This document shows positions 43,048 to 55,948 of a stretch of DNA of 64,000 nt, one piece after another. The stretch lies in assembly GCA_905182735.1 (NCBI GenBank), contig CAJJCT010000019.1, positions 41,656 to 105,655 on the forward strand, given 5' to 3'. The notes under the pieces were generated by a model. That model was not told where the DNA came from, made no database searches, and saw only the letters and a list, made by a program, of their open reading frames with translations. Positions within the stretch are counted from its first letter, which is position 1. Every line of letters begins with the position of its first letter. The stretch is from Candidatus Marivariicella framensis. Lineage in GTDB: Bacteria > Bacteroidota > Bacteroidia > Flavobacteriales > Flavobacteriaceae. The position numbers and the translations under genes are program-made.

Positions 43048-43356
43048 TTAAGCTTCTCCTTGAGTGCCAAAATTTATTGGAATAGGTGGAGAATCGTTAG
43101 TTTTAATTTCACCGTTAGATTTTTCAAAACGATTTATATTATCTGATAATGCTTTTTGAAACCTTTTAGCATGTTCTGGAGTCAATATAATTCTCGATTT
43201 CACTTTAGCCTTAGGAGAACCAGGCATCATATTAATAAAATCAACAACAAACTCTGAAACAGAATGATTAATGATTGCTAAGTTAGAATATACTCCTTCG
43301 GCAGTCTTTTCATCTAATTGAATATTTATTTTTTGATCTTTTTTTATATCACTCAT
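43048..43356 (-). CDS. DUF3467 family protein
   Basis: INIQLDEKTAEGVYSNLAIINHSVSEFVVDFINMMPGSPKAKVKSRIILTPEHAKRF; 3' of rpoC. Confidence 0.88.
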   Translation of the reverse strand: MSDIKKDQKINIQLDEKTAEGVYSNLAIINHSVSEFVVDFINMMPGSPKAKVKSRIILTPEHAKRFQKALSDNINRFEKSNGEIKTNDSPPIPINFGTQGEA

Positions 43357-43366
43357 TATACAAAAA

Positions 43367-46300
43367 TTAAATGTCAGAAAGTTCTTCTTCTTTGTTAACT
43401 AATAAGCTCTTATATTCATCTTTTGACCCTACAATAACATTACTATACTCTCTCAAACCAGTTCCGGCAGGAATTTTATGCCCTACTATAACATTTTCTT
43501 TTAATCCGGCTAAATAGTCTTCTTTCCCATTCACCGCTGCTTCATTAAGAACTTTAGTTGTTTCTTGGAATGATGCTGCTGAAATAAACGACTTAGTCTG
43601 GAGCGAGGCTCTTGTTATACCTTGAAGTTCAGGAGTAGAGGTAGATGTAATAGCATCCCTCGCTTCAACTTTAATTTTATCTTGTCTTATAAGAAGTGAA
43701 TTTTCATCTCTTAATTGACGAGCAGAAATAATTTGTCCAGATTTAAAGTTTTCTGAATCCCCTTCATTTTCAACTACTTTTTTACCGAAAAGACTGTCAT
43801 TTTCTTCTATGAAGTCAGCTTTAAAAACTAATTGATTTTCTAAAAAGCTTGAATCACCAGGATCATTAATTTTAACCTTACGCATCATCTGTCTTACTAC
43901 AACTTCAAAATGTTTATCATTAATTTTAACTCCTTGAAGACGATAGACTTCTTGAACCTCATTTACCAAATATTGTTGAACAGCAGAAGGGCCCTTTATT
44001 TTTAAAATATCAACAGGAGTTATAGATCCGTCAGATAATTGCATTCCAGCTTTCACAAAATCATTTTCTTGAACTAATATTTGATTTGAGAGTTTCACTA
44101 AATACTTTTTAATATCTCCATATTTTGATTCAACTATAATTTCTCTATTACCACGTTTAATCTTACCAAAAGAAACTACTCCATCAACCTCAGAAACTAC
44201 TGCAGGGTTTGAGGGATTTCTTGCTTCGAATAACTCTGTTACACGAGGTAATCCACCTGTTATATCTCCAGATTTAGCAGATTTTCTTGGTATTTTAACC
44301 AGTATCTTACCCTCTTCAATTTTAATTCCATCATCAACAATTAAATGGGCTCCAACAGGTAAATTATAAGAACGTAAGACTATATCTTTGTTATCCTTAA
44401 TTAATAGTGTTGGAATTAATTTTTTATTTCTAGTTTCAGAAATAACTTTTTCTTGAAAACCAGTTTGTTCATCAATTTCAACTTGATATGTTTCTCCCTG
44501 AGTAATATTTTCAAATTCTACTTTACCAGCAAACTCTGAGACTATAACTCCATTAAAAGGATCCCAACTACAAACAATATCACCTTTTGAAACTTTAGAC
44601 CCGTTTTCAACAAATAATGAAGAACCATAAGGAATATTATTTGTGCTGTATACAATCTTTGTTTTTTTATCTACAACCTTAATTTCAGCTGTTCTTGAAA
44701 TTACAATATCTGATGGATTTCCATCTGAATCAATCCCTTTAGCAATTTTAAGATCCTCAATTACCGCTACGCCATTCTGTTTTACTACTATTTTATTTTC
44801 CTCTGAAATATTTCCAGCAACTCCTCCCACATGAAAAGTTCTGAGAGTTAATTGAGTTCCTGGTTCTCCAATAGATTGAGCAGCAACTACACCTACTGCT
44901 TCTCCTTTTTGAACCATATTTCCAGTAGCTAAATTTCTTCCATAACATTTAACACATATTCCTCGTTTAGCTTCGCAACTTAATGGTGAACGAACCTCTA
45001 CAGATTCAATTTGAGCATCATTAATTTGAGTAATTATTGAATCAGTAATTTGATTTCCAGACTCGATTATTAATTCTCCTGAAGAAGGATTAATTATGTT
45101 ATTCAAGGAAACTCGACCTAAAATTCTATCTCCTAAGCTTTCAACTATTTCTTCATTTTTTTTCAACGGTTTAACTAAAATTCCTCTAAGAGTACCACAA
45201 TCTTCATTATTAACAATTACATCTTGAGAAACATCAACCAGTCGTCGAGTTAAATATCCTGCATCTGCTGTTTTTAATGCAGTATCTGCTAGACCTTTTC
45301 TAGCACCGTGAGTAGAAATAAAATATTCTAAAATTGATAATCCTTCTTTAAAATTAGAAAGGATTGGATTTTCGATTATTTCTCCACCACCTACATTTGA
45401 CTTTTTAGGCTTAGCCATAAGACCTCTCATCCCAGTTAATTGTCTTATTTGTTCTTTAGAACCTCTAGCTCCAGAATCCAACATCATAAAAACTGAATTA
45501 AAACCTTGCTGATCCTCACTAATTCTACTCATAGCTAACTCAGTAAGAGTAGCGTTTGTAGATGTCCACACGTCAATTACTTGATTGTATCTTTCATTGT
45601 TTGTGATTAGTCCCATATTATAATTACCAACAATGCCTTCAATTTGACCATTAGCCTCATCAATCATTTTTGATTTTTCAGGAGGAATAATAATATCACC
45701 AAGACTAAAAGATAATCCTCCTTTAAATGCAAAACCATAACCCATATCTTTGATTTTATCCAAAAATTCTGCGGTTTCGGGAACACTAGTTACTTTCAAT
45801 ATTTCACCAATTATTCCACGAAGGTTTTTCTTTGTCAAAACTTCATTAATAAAACCTGCATTTTCAGGAACCACCTCATTAAATAAGATTCTTCCAACTG
45901 TTGTTTCTATAATTTGATAAACTAACTCTCCATTATTATTAAAATCTTTAGCTCTTATTTTCACTACAGCATTTAAATCTACTCGTTTCTCGTTATGAGC
46001 AATATGAACTTCTTCCACAGAATAAAAAACTAAACCTTCTCCTTTAACTGGAGCTTCTTTAGTTGATTTTCTTGCCTTAGTCATATAATAAAGACCCAAA
46101 ACCATATCTTGAGATGGAACTGTAATAGGTTGACCATTTGCTGGATTTAAAATATTATTAGATGCCAACATTAACATCTGACATTCTAATATAGCCTCTG
46201 GTCCAAGCGGTAAATGAACTGCCATTTGGTCACCATCAAAATCTGCATTAAAAGCTGTACATACTAAAGGGTGAAGCTGGATGGCTTTTCCTTCAATTAA

Positions 46301-47671
46301 TTTAGGCTGAAAAGCTTGAATTCCTAAACGGTGAAGTGTAGGAGCTCTATTTAAAAGAACTGGATGTCCTTTGAGAACATTTTCTAAAATATCCCATACA
46401 ACAGGTTCTTTTCTGTCTATTATTTTTTTAGCTGACTTTACAGTTTTTACAATTCCACGTTCAATTAGTTTTCTAATTACAAATGGTTTATATAATTCCG
46501 AAGCCATTCCCTTTGGGAGACCACATTCAAAAAGTTTTAGTTCAGGACCAACAACAATAACTGATCTTGCTGAATAATCTACACGTTTACCTAAAAGATT
46601 TTGACGAAACCTACCTTGCTTTCCTTTCAATGAATCAGAAAGAGATTTAAGTGGTCGATTAGAATCCGTTTTAACTGCAGAAGATTTACGAGTATTATCA
46701 AATAATGAATCTACAGATTCTTGTAGCATTCTTTTTTCATTTCTTAAAATCACTTCTGGAGCCTTTATTTCAACGAGACGTTTTAATCTATTATTTCTTA
46801 TTATAACTCTTCGATATAAGTCATTTAAATCAGATGTTGCAAAACGTCCTCCATCAAGGGGAACTAAGGGTCTTAGTTCAGGAGGAATAACAGGAACTAC
46901 TTTCATAATCATCCACTCAGGAAGGTTCTCTCTGCGTAAATTTGCATCTTTAAATGCTTCTACAACCTGAAGCCTTTTTAAAGCCTCAGTTTTTCTTTGT
47001 TTTGATGTTTCGTTATTTGCCTTATGCCTTAACTCATATGATAGTTTCTCTAAATCAATTCGACTAAGTAATTCAATTAAACACTCAGCTCCCATTTTAG
47101 CAATAAACTTATCTGGGTCAGTATCGTCAAGATATTGATTTTCAGCAGGTACTTGTTCTAATGCATTTAAATATTCTTCTTCTGTTAGAAAATCCATTTT
47201 TTGTAACGGCTCTCCTTCCGAATTTAAGGCAATTCCAGACTGAATTACTACGTATCTTTCGTAGTAAATAATCATATCTAATTTCTTAGAAGGCAAACCT
47301 AATAAATATCCAATTTTATTTGGTAAAGATCTAAAATACCAAATATGTGCTACTGGAACTACAAGATGAATGTGACCAACGCGATCTCTTCTAACTTTTT
47401 TTTCTGTAACCTCTACACCACATCTATCACATACTATTCCTTTATATCTAATTCTTTTATACTTGCCACAAGCACATTCATAGTCTTTAACTGGTCCAAA
47501 AATTCTTTCGCAAAATAAACCGTCACGCTCTGGTTTATGTGTTCTGTAGTTTATAGTTTCAGGTTTTAAGACCTCACCTCTTGAACTATTTAGTATCACC
47601 TCTGGAGATGATAGACCAATTACAATTTTATTAAATTTTTTCTGTGTAACTACTTCGTTGTTTCTAGCCAT
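43367..47671 (-). CDS. rpoC: DNA-directed RNA polymerase subunit beta'
   Basis: Catalytic [12 protein letters not shown]; zinc motifs [23 protein letters not shown]. Confidence 0.99.
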   Translation of the reverse strand: MARNNEVVTQKKFNKIVIGLSSPEVILNSSRGEVLKPETINYRTHKPERDGLFCERIFGPVKDYECACGKYKRIRYKGIVCDRCGVEVTEKKVRRDRVGHIHLVVPVAHIWYFRSLPNKIGYLLGLPSKKLDMIIYYERYVVIQSGIALNSEGEPLQKMDFLTEEEYLNALEQVPAENQYLDDTDPDKFIAKMGAECLIELLSRIDLEKLSYELRHKANNETSKQRKTEALKRLQVVEAFKDANLRRENLPEWMIMKVVPVIPPELRPLVPLDGGRFATSDLNDLYRRVIIRNNRLKRLVEIKAPEVILRNEKRMLQESVDSLFDNTRKSSAVKTDSNRPLKSLSDSLKGKQGRFRQNLLGKRVDYSARSVIVVGPELKLFECGLPKGMASELYKPFVIRKLIERGIVKTVKSAKKIIDRKEPVVWDILENVLKGHPVLLNRAPTLHRLGIQAFQPKLIEGKAIQLHPLVCTAFNADFDGDQMAVHLPLGPEAILECQMLMLASNNILNPANGQPITVPSQDMVLGLYYMTKARKSTKEAPVKGEGLVFYSVEEVHIAHNEKRVDLNAVVKIRAKDFNNNGELVYQIIETTVGRILFNEVVPENAGFINEVLTKKNLRGIIGEILKVTSVPETAEFLDKIKDMGYGFAFKGGLSFSLGDIIIPPEKSKMIDEANGQIEGIVGNYNMGLITNNERYNQVIDVWTSTNATLTELAMSRISEDQQGFNSVFMMLDSGARGSKEQIRQLTGMRGLMAKPKKSNVGGGEIIENPILSNFKEGLSILEYFISTHGARKGLADTALKTADAGYLTRRLVDVSQDVIVNNEDCGTLRGILVKPLKKNEEIVESLGDRILGRVSLNNIINPSSGELIIESGNQITDSIITQINDAQIESVEVRSPLSCEAKRGICVKCYGRNLATGNMVQKGEAVGVVAAQSIGEPGTQLTLRTFHVGGVAGNISEENKIVVKQNGVAVIEDLKIAKGIDSDGNPSDIVISRTAEIKVVDKKTKIVYSTNNIPYGSSLFVENGSKVSKGDIVCSWDPFNGVIVSEFAGKVEFENITQGETYQVEIDEQTGFQEKVISETRNKKLIPTLLIKDNKDIVLRSYNLPVGAHLIVDDGIKIEEGKILVKIPRKSAKSGDITGGLPRVTELFEARNPSNPAVVSEVDGVVSFGKIKRGNREIIVESKYGDIKKYLVKLSNQILVQENDFVKAGMQLSDGSITPVDILKIKGPSAVQQYLVNEVQEVYRLQGVKINDKHFEVVVRQMMRKVKINDPGDSSFLENQLVFKADFIEENDSLFGKKVVENEGDSENFKSGQIISARQLRDENSLLIRQDKIKVEARDAITSTSTPELQGITRASLQTKSFISAASFQETTKVLNEAAVNGKEDYLAGLKENVIVGHKIPAGTGLREYSNVIVGSKDEYKSLLVNKEEELSDI

Positions 47672-47706
47672 TTTTAATTGCTTTCTAAATGTTACTTAAT
47701 TTTTTA

Positions 47707-50700
47707 TTACTCTTCTAATCTAATGTCAAGTCCTAATCCTTTTAATTCATGCATTAAAACATTAAAAGACTCCGGTAATCCAGGTTCTGGAAGTGAATCT
47801 CCTTTAACAATCGATTCATAAGTCTTAGCTCTACCTATAACGTCATCAGATTTTACAGTTAATATTTCCTGCAAAGTACTTGATGCCCCGTATGCTTCTA
47901 GAGCCCAAACTTCCATTTCACCAAAACGCTGTCCTCCGAACTGGGCTTTCCCTCCAAGAGGCTGCTGAGTAATTAATGAATATGGCCCGATAGATCTAGA
48001 GTGCATTTTATCATCAACCATATGGCCTAATTTTAGCATATATATAACACCCACAGTAGCCGGTTGATCAAACTGTTCTCCTGTACCACCGTCATAAAGG
48101 TACGTGTGACCATATCGTGGAACTCCGGCTTCATCAGTTAAATCATTAATTTGATCAATTGATGCACCATCAAATATAGGTGTGGAGTATTTTTGTCCTA
48201 GATTTTGTCCAGCCCATCCTAAAACCGTTTCATAGATTTGACCAATGTTCATTCTTGAGGGAACACCTAAAGGATTAAGGACAATATCTACAGGGGTTCC
48301 ATCTTCTAAGAAAGGCATTTCTTCCTCACGAACTATCCTTGCAACTATTCCTTTGTTTCCGTGACGTCCTGCCATTTTATCACCAACTTTCAATTTTCTT
48401 TTCTTAGCAATATATACCTTTGCTAATTTTAATATTCCCGCAGGTAATTCATCACCAACAGAAATAGTGAACTTTTCACGACGTAAAGATCCTTGTAAAT
48501 CGTTTTCTTTAATTTTATAATTGTGAATCAAATCTGCAATCATAGAATTAGTTTCTTTTGTAGTAGTCCAAACTCCCTTAGTTAAGTGAGTATAATCCTC
48601 TACCGCAGAGAGCATTTTGAGAGAATACTTCTTTCCTTTTGGCAAAATCTCTTCTGCTAGGTCATTCTGAACCCCTTGACATGTTTTACCATTCAGGATT
48701 GTGAATAGCTTTTCAATTAAAAGACCTTTAAGTTTATCAAACTTAAGTTCAAAATTTTCTTCTAGAATTTCTAGTTCCTGTTTATCTTGATTTCTTCTTC
48801 TTTTATCTTTAAGAGATCTTGTAAATAATTTTTTATCAACAACAACTCCGTGTAATGAAGGAGGCGCTTTTAATGAAGCATCTTTAACATCACCTGCTTT
48901 GTCACCAAAAATTGCACGCAAAAGTTTTTCTTCAGGTGTAGGGTCAGACTCTCCCTTTGGAGTAATTTTTCCAATTAGAATATCTCCAGGGTTTACCTCT
49001 GCTCCAATTCGTATCATCCCATTTTCATCTAGATCTTTTGTAGCCTCTTCACTAACGTTAGGAATATCATCAGTTAACTCTTCAGTTCCAAGCTTAGTAT
49101 CTCTAACATCCAACGAGTATTCATCTATATGAATAGAAGTGAAAATGTCTTCTCTTACTACTTTTTCAGAGATTACAATAGCGTCTTCAAAATTATATCC
49201 TTTCCATGGCATAAAAGCAACTTTCATGTTACGACCAAGAGCTAATTCACCATTTTCTGTTGCATAACCTTCTGATAAAACTTGACCTTTTATAACACGA
49301 TCTCCTTTTTTTACAATAGACTTAAGGTTTATACAAGTTCCTTGATTTGTTTTACGAAATTTAATAAGGTTATAGCTTATAACTGGACTATCAAATTTAA
49401 CTATTTCTTCTTCTTTAGAAATATCATATTTAATAGTAATCTTATTAGCGTCAACATATTCAACAATACCATCTCCTTCAGCATTTATTAAAACTCTGGA
49501 ATCTGAAGCTACTTGTCGTTCGAGTCCTGTTCCTACAATAGGTGAATCAGGTCTAAGAAGTGGCACAGCTTGACGCATCATATTTGACCCCATCAAAGCA
49601 CGGTTAGCGTCATCATGTTCTAAAAATGGTATTAATGATGCAGATATCGAAGCAATTTGATTTGGGGCTACATCAGTATAATTAATTTTATCAGGAGTAA
49701 CTACTGGAAAATCCGCTTGATCTCGAGCAATTACTCTTTCTGCAGTAATATTACCATCTTTATCGTAAGGTATAGTGGCTTGAGCAATTAATTGATTTTC
49801 TTCTTCTTCAGCACTAAGGTATTTGGTTTCAAATAAATTAATCTTGCCCTTTTCAACTTTTCTGTATGGAGTTTCAATAAATCCAAGATTATTAACTTTA
49901 GCAAATACCCCAAGAGAAGATATTAATCCAATATTTGGACCTTCGGGGGTTTCAATTGGACATAAACGGCCATAATGAGTATAATGAACATCCCTAACTT
50001 CAAAACCTGCTCTTTCTCTTGACAATCCACCTGGACCTAAAGCAGACAATCTTCTTTTATGGGTTAACTCAGCTAAAGGATTTGTCTGATCCATGAATTG
50101 GGATAACTGATTGGTTCCAAAAAATGTATTTATAACAGAAGATAGTGTTTTTGCATTAATAAGATCTATGGGTGTAAAAACTTCATTATCTCTAACATTC
50201 ATTCTTTCACGAATTGTTCTAGCCATTCTTGCTAAACCAACTCCAAATTGAGATGATAATTGCTCTCCTACTGTTCTAACTCTTCTATTAGATAGATGAT
50301 CAATATCATCTATCTCAGCTTTTGAATTAATTAGTTCAATTAAATATTTTATTATGGTAATGATATCTAATTTAGTTAAGACTAATTTGTCCATTTCCAC
50401 ATTTAGTCCCAACTTTTTGTTCATTCTATACCTACCAACCTCTCCAAGATTATATCTTTGATCTGAGAAAAATAATTTATCAATAATTCCTCTGGCTGTA
50501 TCTTCATCTGGTGGTTCAGCATTTCTTAATTGGCGATATATATGCTCTACTGCTTCCTTTTCAGAGTTTGTTGGATCTTTTTGAAGAGTATTGTTAATTA
50601 TTGCATAATCTGACATATGCGCATCAATCTTATGTAAAAGAATTGTTTTAACTCCAGCCTCCATTATTTGCTCGATATGATCTTTTTCAAGAATGGTATC

Positions 50701-51516
50701 TCTATCAATTATTATTTCATTTCTTTCTATTGAAATAACCTCCCCTGTATCTTCATCAACAAAATCTTCATGCCATGTTTTTAAAACTCTTGCTGCTAGT
50801 TTTCTATCGAGCACCTTTTTCAATCCTGATTTAGAAACTTTAATTTCTTCGGCTAAATCAAAGATCTCAAGTATATCTTTATCACTTTCATATCCTATAG
50901 CTCTAAAAAGTGTTGTAACGGGTAGTTTTTTCTTTCTGTCAATATAAGCATACATAACACTATTTATATCAGTTGCGAATTCTATCCATGAACCTTTGAA
51001 AGGAATTACTCTGGCTGAATAAAGTTTAGTTCCATTAGCATGAAAAGATTGACCAAAAAACACTCCTGGAGACCTGTGAAGTTGAGAAACTACTATGCGT
51101 TCAGCACCATTAATACAAAATGTACCACTAGGAGTCATGTAGGGTATGGTGCCCAAAAAAACATCTTGAACTATAGTTTCAAAATCTTCGTGCTCAATAT
51201 CCGTACAATATAATTTTAATCTAGCCTTTAAAGGGACAGAATATGTTAAACCCCTTTCAATACATTCCTGAATAGAATATCGAGGAGGATCAACAAAATA
51301 ATCAATAAATTCAAGTACAAATTGATTTCTTGTATCCGATATGGGAAAATTTTCTTGGAATGTGTTAAAAAGTCCTTCTTCGTTTCTTTCATCAGATTTA
51401 GTTTCTAATTGAAAAAAATCTTGAAAAGACTTGATTTGAATATCAAGAAAATCAGGATAATTAGGGGTATGCTGGGCTGCAGCAAAATTTACTCTTTTCT
51501 TTAAAATACTTGGCAT
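47707..51516 (-). CDS. rpoB: DNA-directed RNA polymerase subunit beta
   Basis: [59 protein letters not shown]. Confidence 0.99.
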   Translation of the reverse strand: MPSILKKRVNFAAAQHTPNYPDFLDIQIKSFQDFFQLETKSDERNEEGLFNTFQENFPISDTRNQFVLEFIDYFVDPPRYSIQECIERGLTYSVPLKARLKLYCTDIEHEDFETIVQDVFLGTIPYMTPSGTFCINGAERIVVSQLHRSPGVFFGQSFHANGTKLYSARVIPFKGSWIEFATDINSVMYAYIDRKKKLPVTTLFRAIGYESDKDILEIFDLAEEIKVSKSGLKKVLDRKLAARVLKTWHEDFVDEDTGEVISIERNEIIIDRDTILEKDHIEQIMEAGVKTILLHKIDAHMSDYAIINNTLQKDPTNSEKEAVEHIYRQLRNAEPPDEDTARGIIDKLFFSDQRYNLGEVGRYRMNKKLGLNVEMDKLVLTKLDIITIIKYLIELINSKAEIDDIDHLSNRRVRTVGEQLSSQFGVGLARMARTIRERMNVRDNEVFTPIDLINAKTLSSVINTFFGTNQLSQFMDQTNPLAELTHKRRLSALGPGGLSRERAGFEVRDVHYTHYGRLCPIETPEGPNIGLISSLGVFAKVNNLGFIETPYRKVEKGKINLFETKYLSAEEEENQLIAQATIPYDKDGNITAERVIARDQADFPVVTPDKINYTDVAPNQIASISASLIPFLEHDDANRALMGSNMMRQAVPLLRPDSPIVGTGLERQVASDSRVLINAEGDGIVEYVDANKITIKYDISKEEEIVKFDSPVISYNLIKFRKTNQGTCINLKSIVKKGDRVIKGQVLSEGYATENGELALGRNMKVAFMPWKGYNFEDAIVISEKVVREDIFTSIHIDEYSLDVRDTKLGTEELTDDIPNVSEEATKDLDENGMIRIGAEVNPGDILIGKITPKGESDPTPEEKLLRAIFGDKAGDVKDASLKAPPSLHGVVVDKKLFTRSLKDKRRRNQDKQELEILEENFELKFDKLKGLLIEKLFTILNGKTCQGVQNDLAEEILPKGKKYSLKMLSAVEDYTHLTKGVWTTTKETNSMIADLIHNYKIKENDLQGSLRREKFTISVGDELPAGILKLAKVYIAKKRKLKVGDKMAGRHGNKGIVARIVREEEMPFLEDGTPVDIVLNPLGVPSRMNIGQIYETVLGWAGQNLGQKYSTPIFDGASIDQINDLTDEAGVPRYGHTYLYDGGTGEQFDQPATVGVIYMLKLGHMVDDKMHSRSIGPYSLITQQPLGGKAQFGGQRFGEMEVWALEAYGASSTLQEILTVKSDDVIGRAKTYESIVKGDSLPEPGLPESFNVLMHELKGLGLDIRLEE

Positions 51517-51570
51517 CTGTAGTTGTTTTAGATGAACTATATGTTATTTATTAATCAATATTTATAAGCA

Positions 51571-51618
51571 CAAAATGGTTTAGACGATTGAACTGTACAA
51601 AAGCCTAAACCTTAAACT
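51571..51618 (-). promoter_or_regulatory. rplL-rpoB intergenic hairpin (candidate attenuator/processing site)
   Basis: GGTTTAG (51577-51583) pairs with CTAAACC (51605-51611); flanking CACAA/TTGTG can extend it. Confidence 0.45.
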
Positions 51619-51631
51619 TGTGTGAATGTGA

Positions 51632-52009
51632 CTACTTAATCTCTACTTCAGCACCCGCTTCTTCTAAGGAGCTTTTTAGACCCTCAGCTTCATCTTTACT
51701 TACAGCTTCTTTTATTGCGCTAGGAGCTTCATCAACCAAACCTTTAGCCTCTTTAAGACCTAATCCAGTTAATTCTTTTACTAATTTCACTACTGCTAGT
51801 TTAGCTCCTCCAGCTGCTGTCAAGATAACATCAAATTCTGTTTTCTCTTCTGCGGCATCTGAACCATCTCCAGCTGCTGGACCAGCAACTGCTACAGCTG
51901 CTGCTGCAGGCTCTATACCATACTCATCTTTTAAGATGTTAGCAAGCTCGTTTACCTCTTTTACAGTTAGGTTTACTAATTGTTCTGCGAATTCTTTTAA
52001 ATCTGCCAT
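51632..52009 (-). CDS. rplL: 50S ribosomal protein L7/L12
   Basis: [44 protein letters not shown]. Confidence 0.98.
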   Translation of the reverse strand: MADLKEFAEQLVNLTVKEVNELANILKDEYGIEPAAAAVAVAGPAAGDGSDAAEEKTEFDVILTAAGGAKLAVVKLVKELTGLGLKEAKGLVDEAPSAIKEAVSKDEAEGLKSSLEEAGAEVEIK

Positions 52010-52070
52010 TTTACCAATTTTTATAATTTATATTTCTATTTGTTTATTTAAACACTATTGTTTTTCAGAA

Positions 52071-52586
52071 TTAACGCTCTGATAACGTTTTCAGTATACC
52101 AGATAAATTACTGCTTCCAGACTTTAATGCAGAAACCACATTCTTAGCCGGAGATTGTAATAATCCAATAATTTCTCCAATTAACTCCTCTCTTGATCTA
52201 ATAGCTGCGAGAGTATCAATCTGATCATCACCAATATAAATTGCTTCTTCTATAAAAGCTGCTTTTAAAATTGGCTTATCTAATTTTCTTCTAAAATCTT
52301 TGATAACCTTAGCTGGAACATTACCAGATTCAGAAAACATCAATGAGGTATTACCTTTTAATACATTTTTGATTTCTCCAAAATTTTTGTCAGAAGCATC
52401 CATTGCCCTTGATAACATTGTATTTTTTACAACAGACAATTTAACGTTTGCTTTATGACAAGCACGTCTTAAAGCTGTAGTTTGAGATGCATTTAATCCA
52501 GATATATCTGTTAAATATAAAGTCTTTGTCGCCTTTAATTTTAATGTCAAATCATTTATAACTTTTATTTTTTCTTCTTTTTTCAT
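52071..52586 (-). CDS. rplJ: 50S ribosomal protein L10
   Basis: LYLTDISGLNASQTTALRRACHKANVKLSVVKNTMLSRAM. Confidence 0.96.
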   Translation of the reverse strand: MKKEEKIKVINDLTLKLKATKTLYLTDISGLNASQTTALRRACHKANVKLSVVKNTMLSRAMDASDKNFGEIKNVLKGNTSLMFSESGNVPAKVIKDFRRKLDKPILKAAFIEEAIYIGDDQIDTLAAIRSREELIGEIIGLLQSPAKNVVSALKSGSSNLSGILKTLSER

Positions 52587-52603
52587 TTTTAATTTTTTAA
52601 AAT

Positions 52604-53293
52604 CTATGAAAATTTGGCTTCAACAGGAACACTTGGACTCATTGTGCTTGACATATAAATACTTTTTATATATATTCCTTTAGTGGTTGAAGGTTTTAGT
52701 TTGACAATTGTTTTCACAAGCTCATCTGCATTTTCAAAAATCTTATCTGCACTAAATGAAACTTTACCTATTGATGAGTGAATAATACCTGACTTATCAA
52801 CTTTGAAATCAATTTTACCTCCTTTAACATCAGTAACAGCTTTTTTGATATCCATCGTTACGGTACCAGTTTTGGGATTTGGCATCAAGCCTCTTGGACC
52901 AAGAATACGACCTAAAGGACCTAATTTACCCATAACACTTGGCATAGTAACTATAACATCAACATCAGTCCAACCGTCTTTAATTTTTTGTAAATACTCG
53001 TCTAATCCAACAAAATCTGCACCTGCTTCTTTAGCTTCAGACTCTTTATCTGGTGTTACTAAAGCTAAAACACGTAATTTTTTACCAGTTCCGTGAGGTA
53101 AAGTCACAATACCACGAACCATCTGATTAGATTTTTTTGGATCAACACCAAGTCGGATAGCTAAATCAACTGAAGCATCAAATTTAGTAGTTGATATTTC
53201 TTTAACCAACTTAGAAGCATCTTCTAGAGTGTAAAAAGTTGTAGGGTCTACTTTAGACCTAGACTCTTTTTGATTTTTTGTTATTTTTCCCAT
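52604..53293 (-). CDS. rplA: 50S ribosomal protein L1
   Basis: [47 protein letters not shown]; start at MGKITKN (53293). Confidence 0.97.
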   Translation of the reverse strand: MGKITKNQKESRSKVDPTTFYTLEDASKLVKEISTTKFDASVDLAIRLGVDPKKSNQMVRGIVTLPHGTGKKLRVLALVTPDKESEAKEAGADFVGLDEYLQKIKDGWTDVDVIVTMPSVMGKLGPLGRILGPRGLMPNPKTGTVTMDIKKAVTDVKGGKIDFKVDKSGIIHSSIGKVSFSADKIFENADELVKTIVKLKPSTTKGIYIKSIYMSSTMSPSVPVEAKFS

Positions 53294-53300
53294 TTTAAAA

Positions 53301-53744
53301 TTATGAATTAAATGGAGCATTTCCTTTGACGGTAAAACCCATAGATCTTGCAGTACCAGCGATCATTTTCATTGCAGAATCGATATTAAAAGCATTAAGA
53401 TCAGGCATTTTATCTTCAGCAATAGTTCGAACTTGATCCCATGTAACAGTTCCTACCTTGATTCTGTTTGGTTCTCCAGATCCTTTTTTCTTTTTTGCAG
53501 CTTCCATTAATTGAACTGCAGCTGGTGGAGTTTTAACAACAAATTCAAATGATTTATCCTTATAAACAGAAATTGCAACAGGAAGAATTTTTCCTGGTTT
53601 GTCTTGAGTTCTTGCATTAAACTGTTTACAAAACTCCATTATGTTGACTCCTGCGGCTCCTAATGCTGGACCTACAGGTGGAGAGGGGTTAGCTGCACCT
53701 CCTCTAACTTGTAGTTTCAGAACTTTTTCTATTTCTTTTGCCAT
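53301..53744 (-). CDS. rplK: 50S ribosomal protein L11
   Basis: [37 protein letters not shown]. Confidence 0.98.
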   Translation of the reverse strand: MAKEIEKVLKLQVRGGAANPSPPVGPALGAAGVNIMEFCKQFNARTQDKPGKILPVAISVYKDKSFEFVVKTPPAAVQLMEAAKKKKGSGEPNRIKVGTVTWDQVRTIAEDKMPDLNAFNIDSAMKMIAGTARSMGFTVKGNAPFNS

Positions 53745-53806
53745 TATATTAATTAAATTAAATACGATTCTAGTGGAAGCTAAATCCTATTTTTATTATG
53801 TAACAT

Positions 53807-54358
53807 TTATATTTTTTCAACTTGCATATAACTTAACTCAAGAGGAGTTTTACGGCCAAATATTTTAACCATAACCTCTAATTTTCTTTTATCTTCATTA
53901 ACCTTTTCAATTGTACCTGTAAACCCATTAAAAGGACCATCAATTACCTTTACATTTTCACCACTTATGTAAGGTATATTTATTTGCTCTGAAGCAAGAG
54001 TCAATTCATCAACTTTTCCAAGCATTCTATTTACCTCAGCTGATCTTAAAGGAACAGGTTCACCACCTTTAGTTTCACCTAAAAATCCAATAACATTAGT
54101 TACAGATTTAATTATGTGTGGAACCTCTCCTGACAGATCTGCTTTTATCATAATATAACCTGGAAAATATGTTTTTTCTTTACTTACTTTTTTTCCATTG
54201 CGAATTTGTACAATTTTTTGAGTAGGAACCAGAATATCTTCTACCATCTTTGAATAACCAAGCCTATCTATTTCAGAAAGTATGTAATCTTTAATTTTTG
54301 ATTCTTGACCACTTACCGCTCTAACAACATACCATTTTTTATCTGCTACTTCAGTCAT
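53807..54358 (-). CDS. nusG: Transcription antitermination protein NusG
   Basis: KWYVVRAVSGQESKIKDYI, YFPGYIMIKADL, VKVIDGPFNGFTGTIEKV (KOW). Confidence 0.97.
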   Translation of the reverse strand: MTEVADKKWYVVRAVSGQESKIKDYILSEIDRLGYSKMVEDILVPTQKIVQIRNGKKVSKEKTYFPGYIMIKADLSGEVPHIIKSVTNVIGFLGETKGGEPVPLRSAEVNRMLGKVDELTLASEQINIPYISGENVKVIDGPFNGFTGTIEKVNEDKRKLEVMVKIFGRKTPLELSYMQVEKI

Positions 54359-54361
54359 AAA

Positions 54362-54559
54362 CTATCCATTAATGAGGTTAAAGTAAGTTTGAACTATAGA
54401 AGACAACAATGTGTCTGCTCCCCATATTAAAAGAGAAAAAAGCACTGAAAAAACTAAAACAATAAGAACTAAACGTTGAAGCTCAGATCTAGGTGTCCAG
54501 GAAACATTCTTTTGAAGTTCCTCAAATGATTCTTTTATGTAGTTCAATATTGTAATCAT
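54362..54559 (-). CDS. secE: Preprotein translocase subunit SecE
   Basis: 65 aa, single TM: IKESFEELQKNVSWTPRSELQRLVLIVLVFSVLFSLLIWG; next to nusG. Confidence 0.95.
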   Translation of the reverse strand: MITILNYIKESFEELQKNVSWTPRSELQRLVLIVLVFSVLFSLLIWGADTLLSSIVQTYFNLING

Positions 54560-54577
54560 TTATACCTTTTTTTTATG

Positions 54578-54650
54578 CACGGGTTGAGAGACTCGAACTC
54601 CCGACACCTGGTTTTGGAGACCAGTGCTCTACCAACTGAGCTAAACCCGT
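54578..54650 (-). tRNA. tRNA-Trp (anticodon CCA)
   Basis: ACGGGTTTAGCTCAGTTGGTAGAGCACTGGTCTCCAAAACCAGGTGTCGGGAGTTCGAGTCTCTCAACCCGTG: full cloverleaf, anticodon stem CTGGT/ACCAG. Confidence 0.96.
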
Positions 54651-54658
54651 TTTTATTT

Positions 54659-54702
54659 GACACAAAAGGCGTCACACGCTAAAGCGAGACACCTTTTGTG
54701 TC
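54659..54702 (-). terminator. Long hairpin between tuf and tRNA-Trp
   Basis: GACACAAAAGGTGTC ... GACGCCTTTTGTGTC on - strand, 15-bp stem with one G-U; no U tract after it. Confidence 0.6.
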
Positions 54703-54719
54703 AGTTTAAAAACTTTTTT

Positions 54720-55907
54720 CTAATCTAAAATTTCTGTTACCTGACCCGCACCAACTGTTCGACCCCCTTCACGAATTGCAAAACGAAGCCCTTGACTTAG
54801 CGCGATAGGTTGAATTAAATTAACTTCTATAGTTAGGTTATCACCTGGCATTACCATTTCAACTCCACTTGGTAAAATAATATTTCCAGTAACATCAGTT
54901 GTTCTTACATAAAACTGAGGTCGATAGTTGTTATGAAAAGGTGTATGACGTCCACCCTCTTCTTTTTTTAGAATGTAAACCTCAGCTTTAAATTTGGCAT
55001 GAGGAGTAACTGAACCAACTTTACAAAGAACCATTCCTCTTTTAATATCAGTTTTTTCAATACCACGTAATAATATCCCCGTGTTATCCCCTGCTTCACC
55101 TCTATCTAAAATTTTACGGAACATTTCAACTCCAGTAACAGTAGATTTTAATTTTTCAGCACCCATACCAATAATATCAATTTCGTCACCAGTATTTGCT
55201 ACACCAGTTTCAATTCTTCCGGTTGCAACTGTTCCACGACCAGTAATAGAGAATACATCTTCAACAGGCATTAGGAAGTCCTTCTCAACATCACGCTTAG
55301 GCAATTCAATCCATGTGTCAACTTCTTCCATAAGTTTCATTACGGTATCAACCCATTTTTGTTCTCCGTTAAGAGCACCAAGAGCTGAACCAAGAATTAC
55401 AGGAGAATTATCTCCATCATAATCATAAAAAGAAAGTAATTCACGGACTTCCATTTCTACTAATTCAAGTAATTCTTCATCATCAACCATATCTGCTTTG
55501 TTTAAAAACACTACAATACGAGGAATTCCTACTTGGCGTCCTAAAAGGATGTGTTCCCTAGTTTGAGGCATAGGACCGTCAGTGGCAGCTACGACAAGAA
55601 TTGCACCATCCATTTGAGCAGCACCAGTAACCATATTTTTAACATAATCAGCGTGACCTGGACAGTCAACATGGGCATAATGTCTATTTACTGTTTGATA
55701 TTCTACGTGCGATGTATTAATTGTTATACCTCGCTCTTTTTCTTCTGGAGCATTATCTATTTGATCAAAGCTTTGAGCTTCAGATAATCCAGCATCTGCT
55801 AAAACTTTTGTAATAGCTGCTGTAAGTGTTGTTTTACCATGATCTACGTGGCCAATTGTACCAATGTTTAAATGGGGTTTTGACCGATCGAAAGTTTCTT
55901 TAGCCAT
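54720..55907 (-). CDS. tuf: Elongation factor Tu
   Basis: [51 protein letters not shown]; start at MAKETF (55907), not 55943. Confidence 0.99.
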   Translation of the reverse strand: MAKETFDRSKPHLNIGTIGHVDHGKTTLTAAITKVLADAGLSEAQSFDQIDNAPEEKERGITINTSHVEYQTVNRHYAHVDCPGHADYVKNMVTGAAQMDGAILVVAATDGPMPQTREHILLGRQVGIPRIVVFLNKADMVDDEELLELVEMEVRELLSFYDYDGDNSPVILGSALGALNGEQKWVDTVMKLMEEVDTWIELPKRDVEKDFLMPVEDVFSITGRGTVATGRIETGVANTGDEIDIIGMGAEKLKSTVTGVEMFRKILDRGEAGDNTGILLRGIEKTDIKRGMVLCKVGSVTPHAKFKAEVYILKKEEGGRHTPFHNNYRPQFYVRTTDVTGNIILPSGVEMVMPGDNLTIEVNLIQPIALSQGLRFAIREGGRTVGAGQVTEILD

Positions 55908-55940
55908 AATTGAATTTTTCTTTAGTGTTTTTAGAGGGTG

Positions 55941-55948
55941 CAAATTTA
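55941..55948 (-). promoter_or_regulatory. -7 element TAAATTTG upstream of tuf
   Basis: CAAATTTA on + strand, 33 nt before ATG; overlaps the spurious ORF extension start (55943). Confidence 0.6.

Noticed and set aside
49282-49491. 69-aa Asn/Phe-rich ORF antisense to rpoB (and other 60-90 aa antisense ORFs in rpoB/rpoC)
   Set aside because: Chance ORFs opposite long conserved genes in AT-rich DNA.
51618-52082. 154-aa ORF antisense to rplL rich in Ser/Ala/Thr
   Set aside because: Mirror of the Ala-rich L7/L12 coding sequence; rplL is unambiguous on the other strand.
52803-53096. 97-aa ORF antisense to rplA
   Set aside because: Overlaps conserved L1; no independent support.
55081-55422. 113-aa ORF antisense to tuf
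   Set aside because: Overlaps highly conserved EF-Tu coding sequence; composition typical of codon-mirror ORFs.
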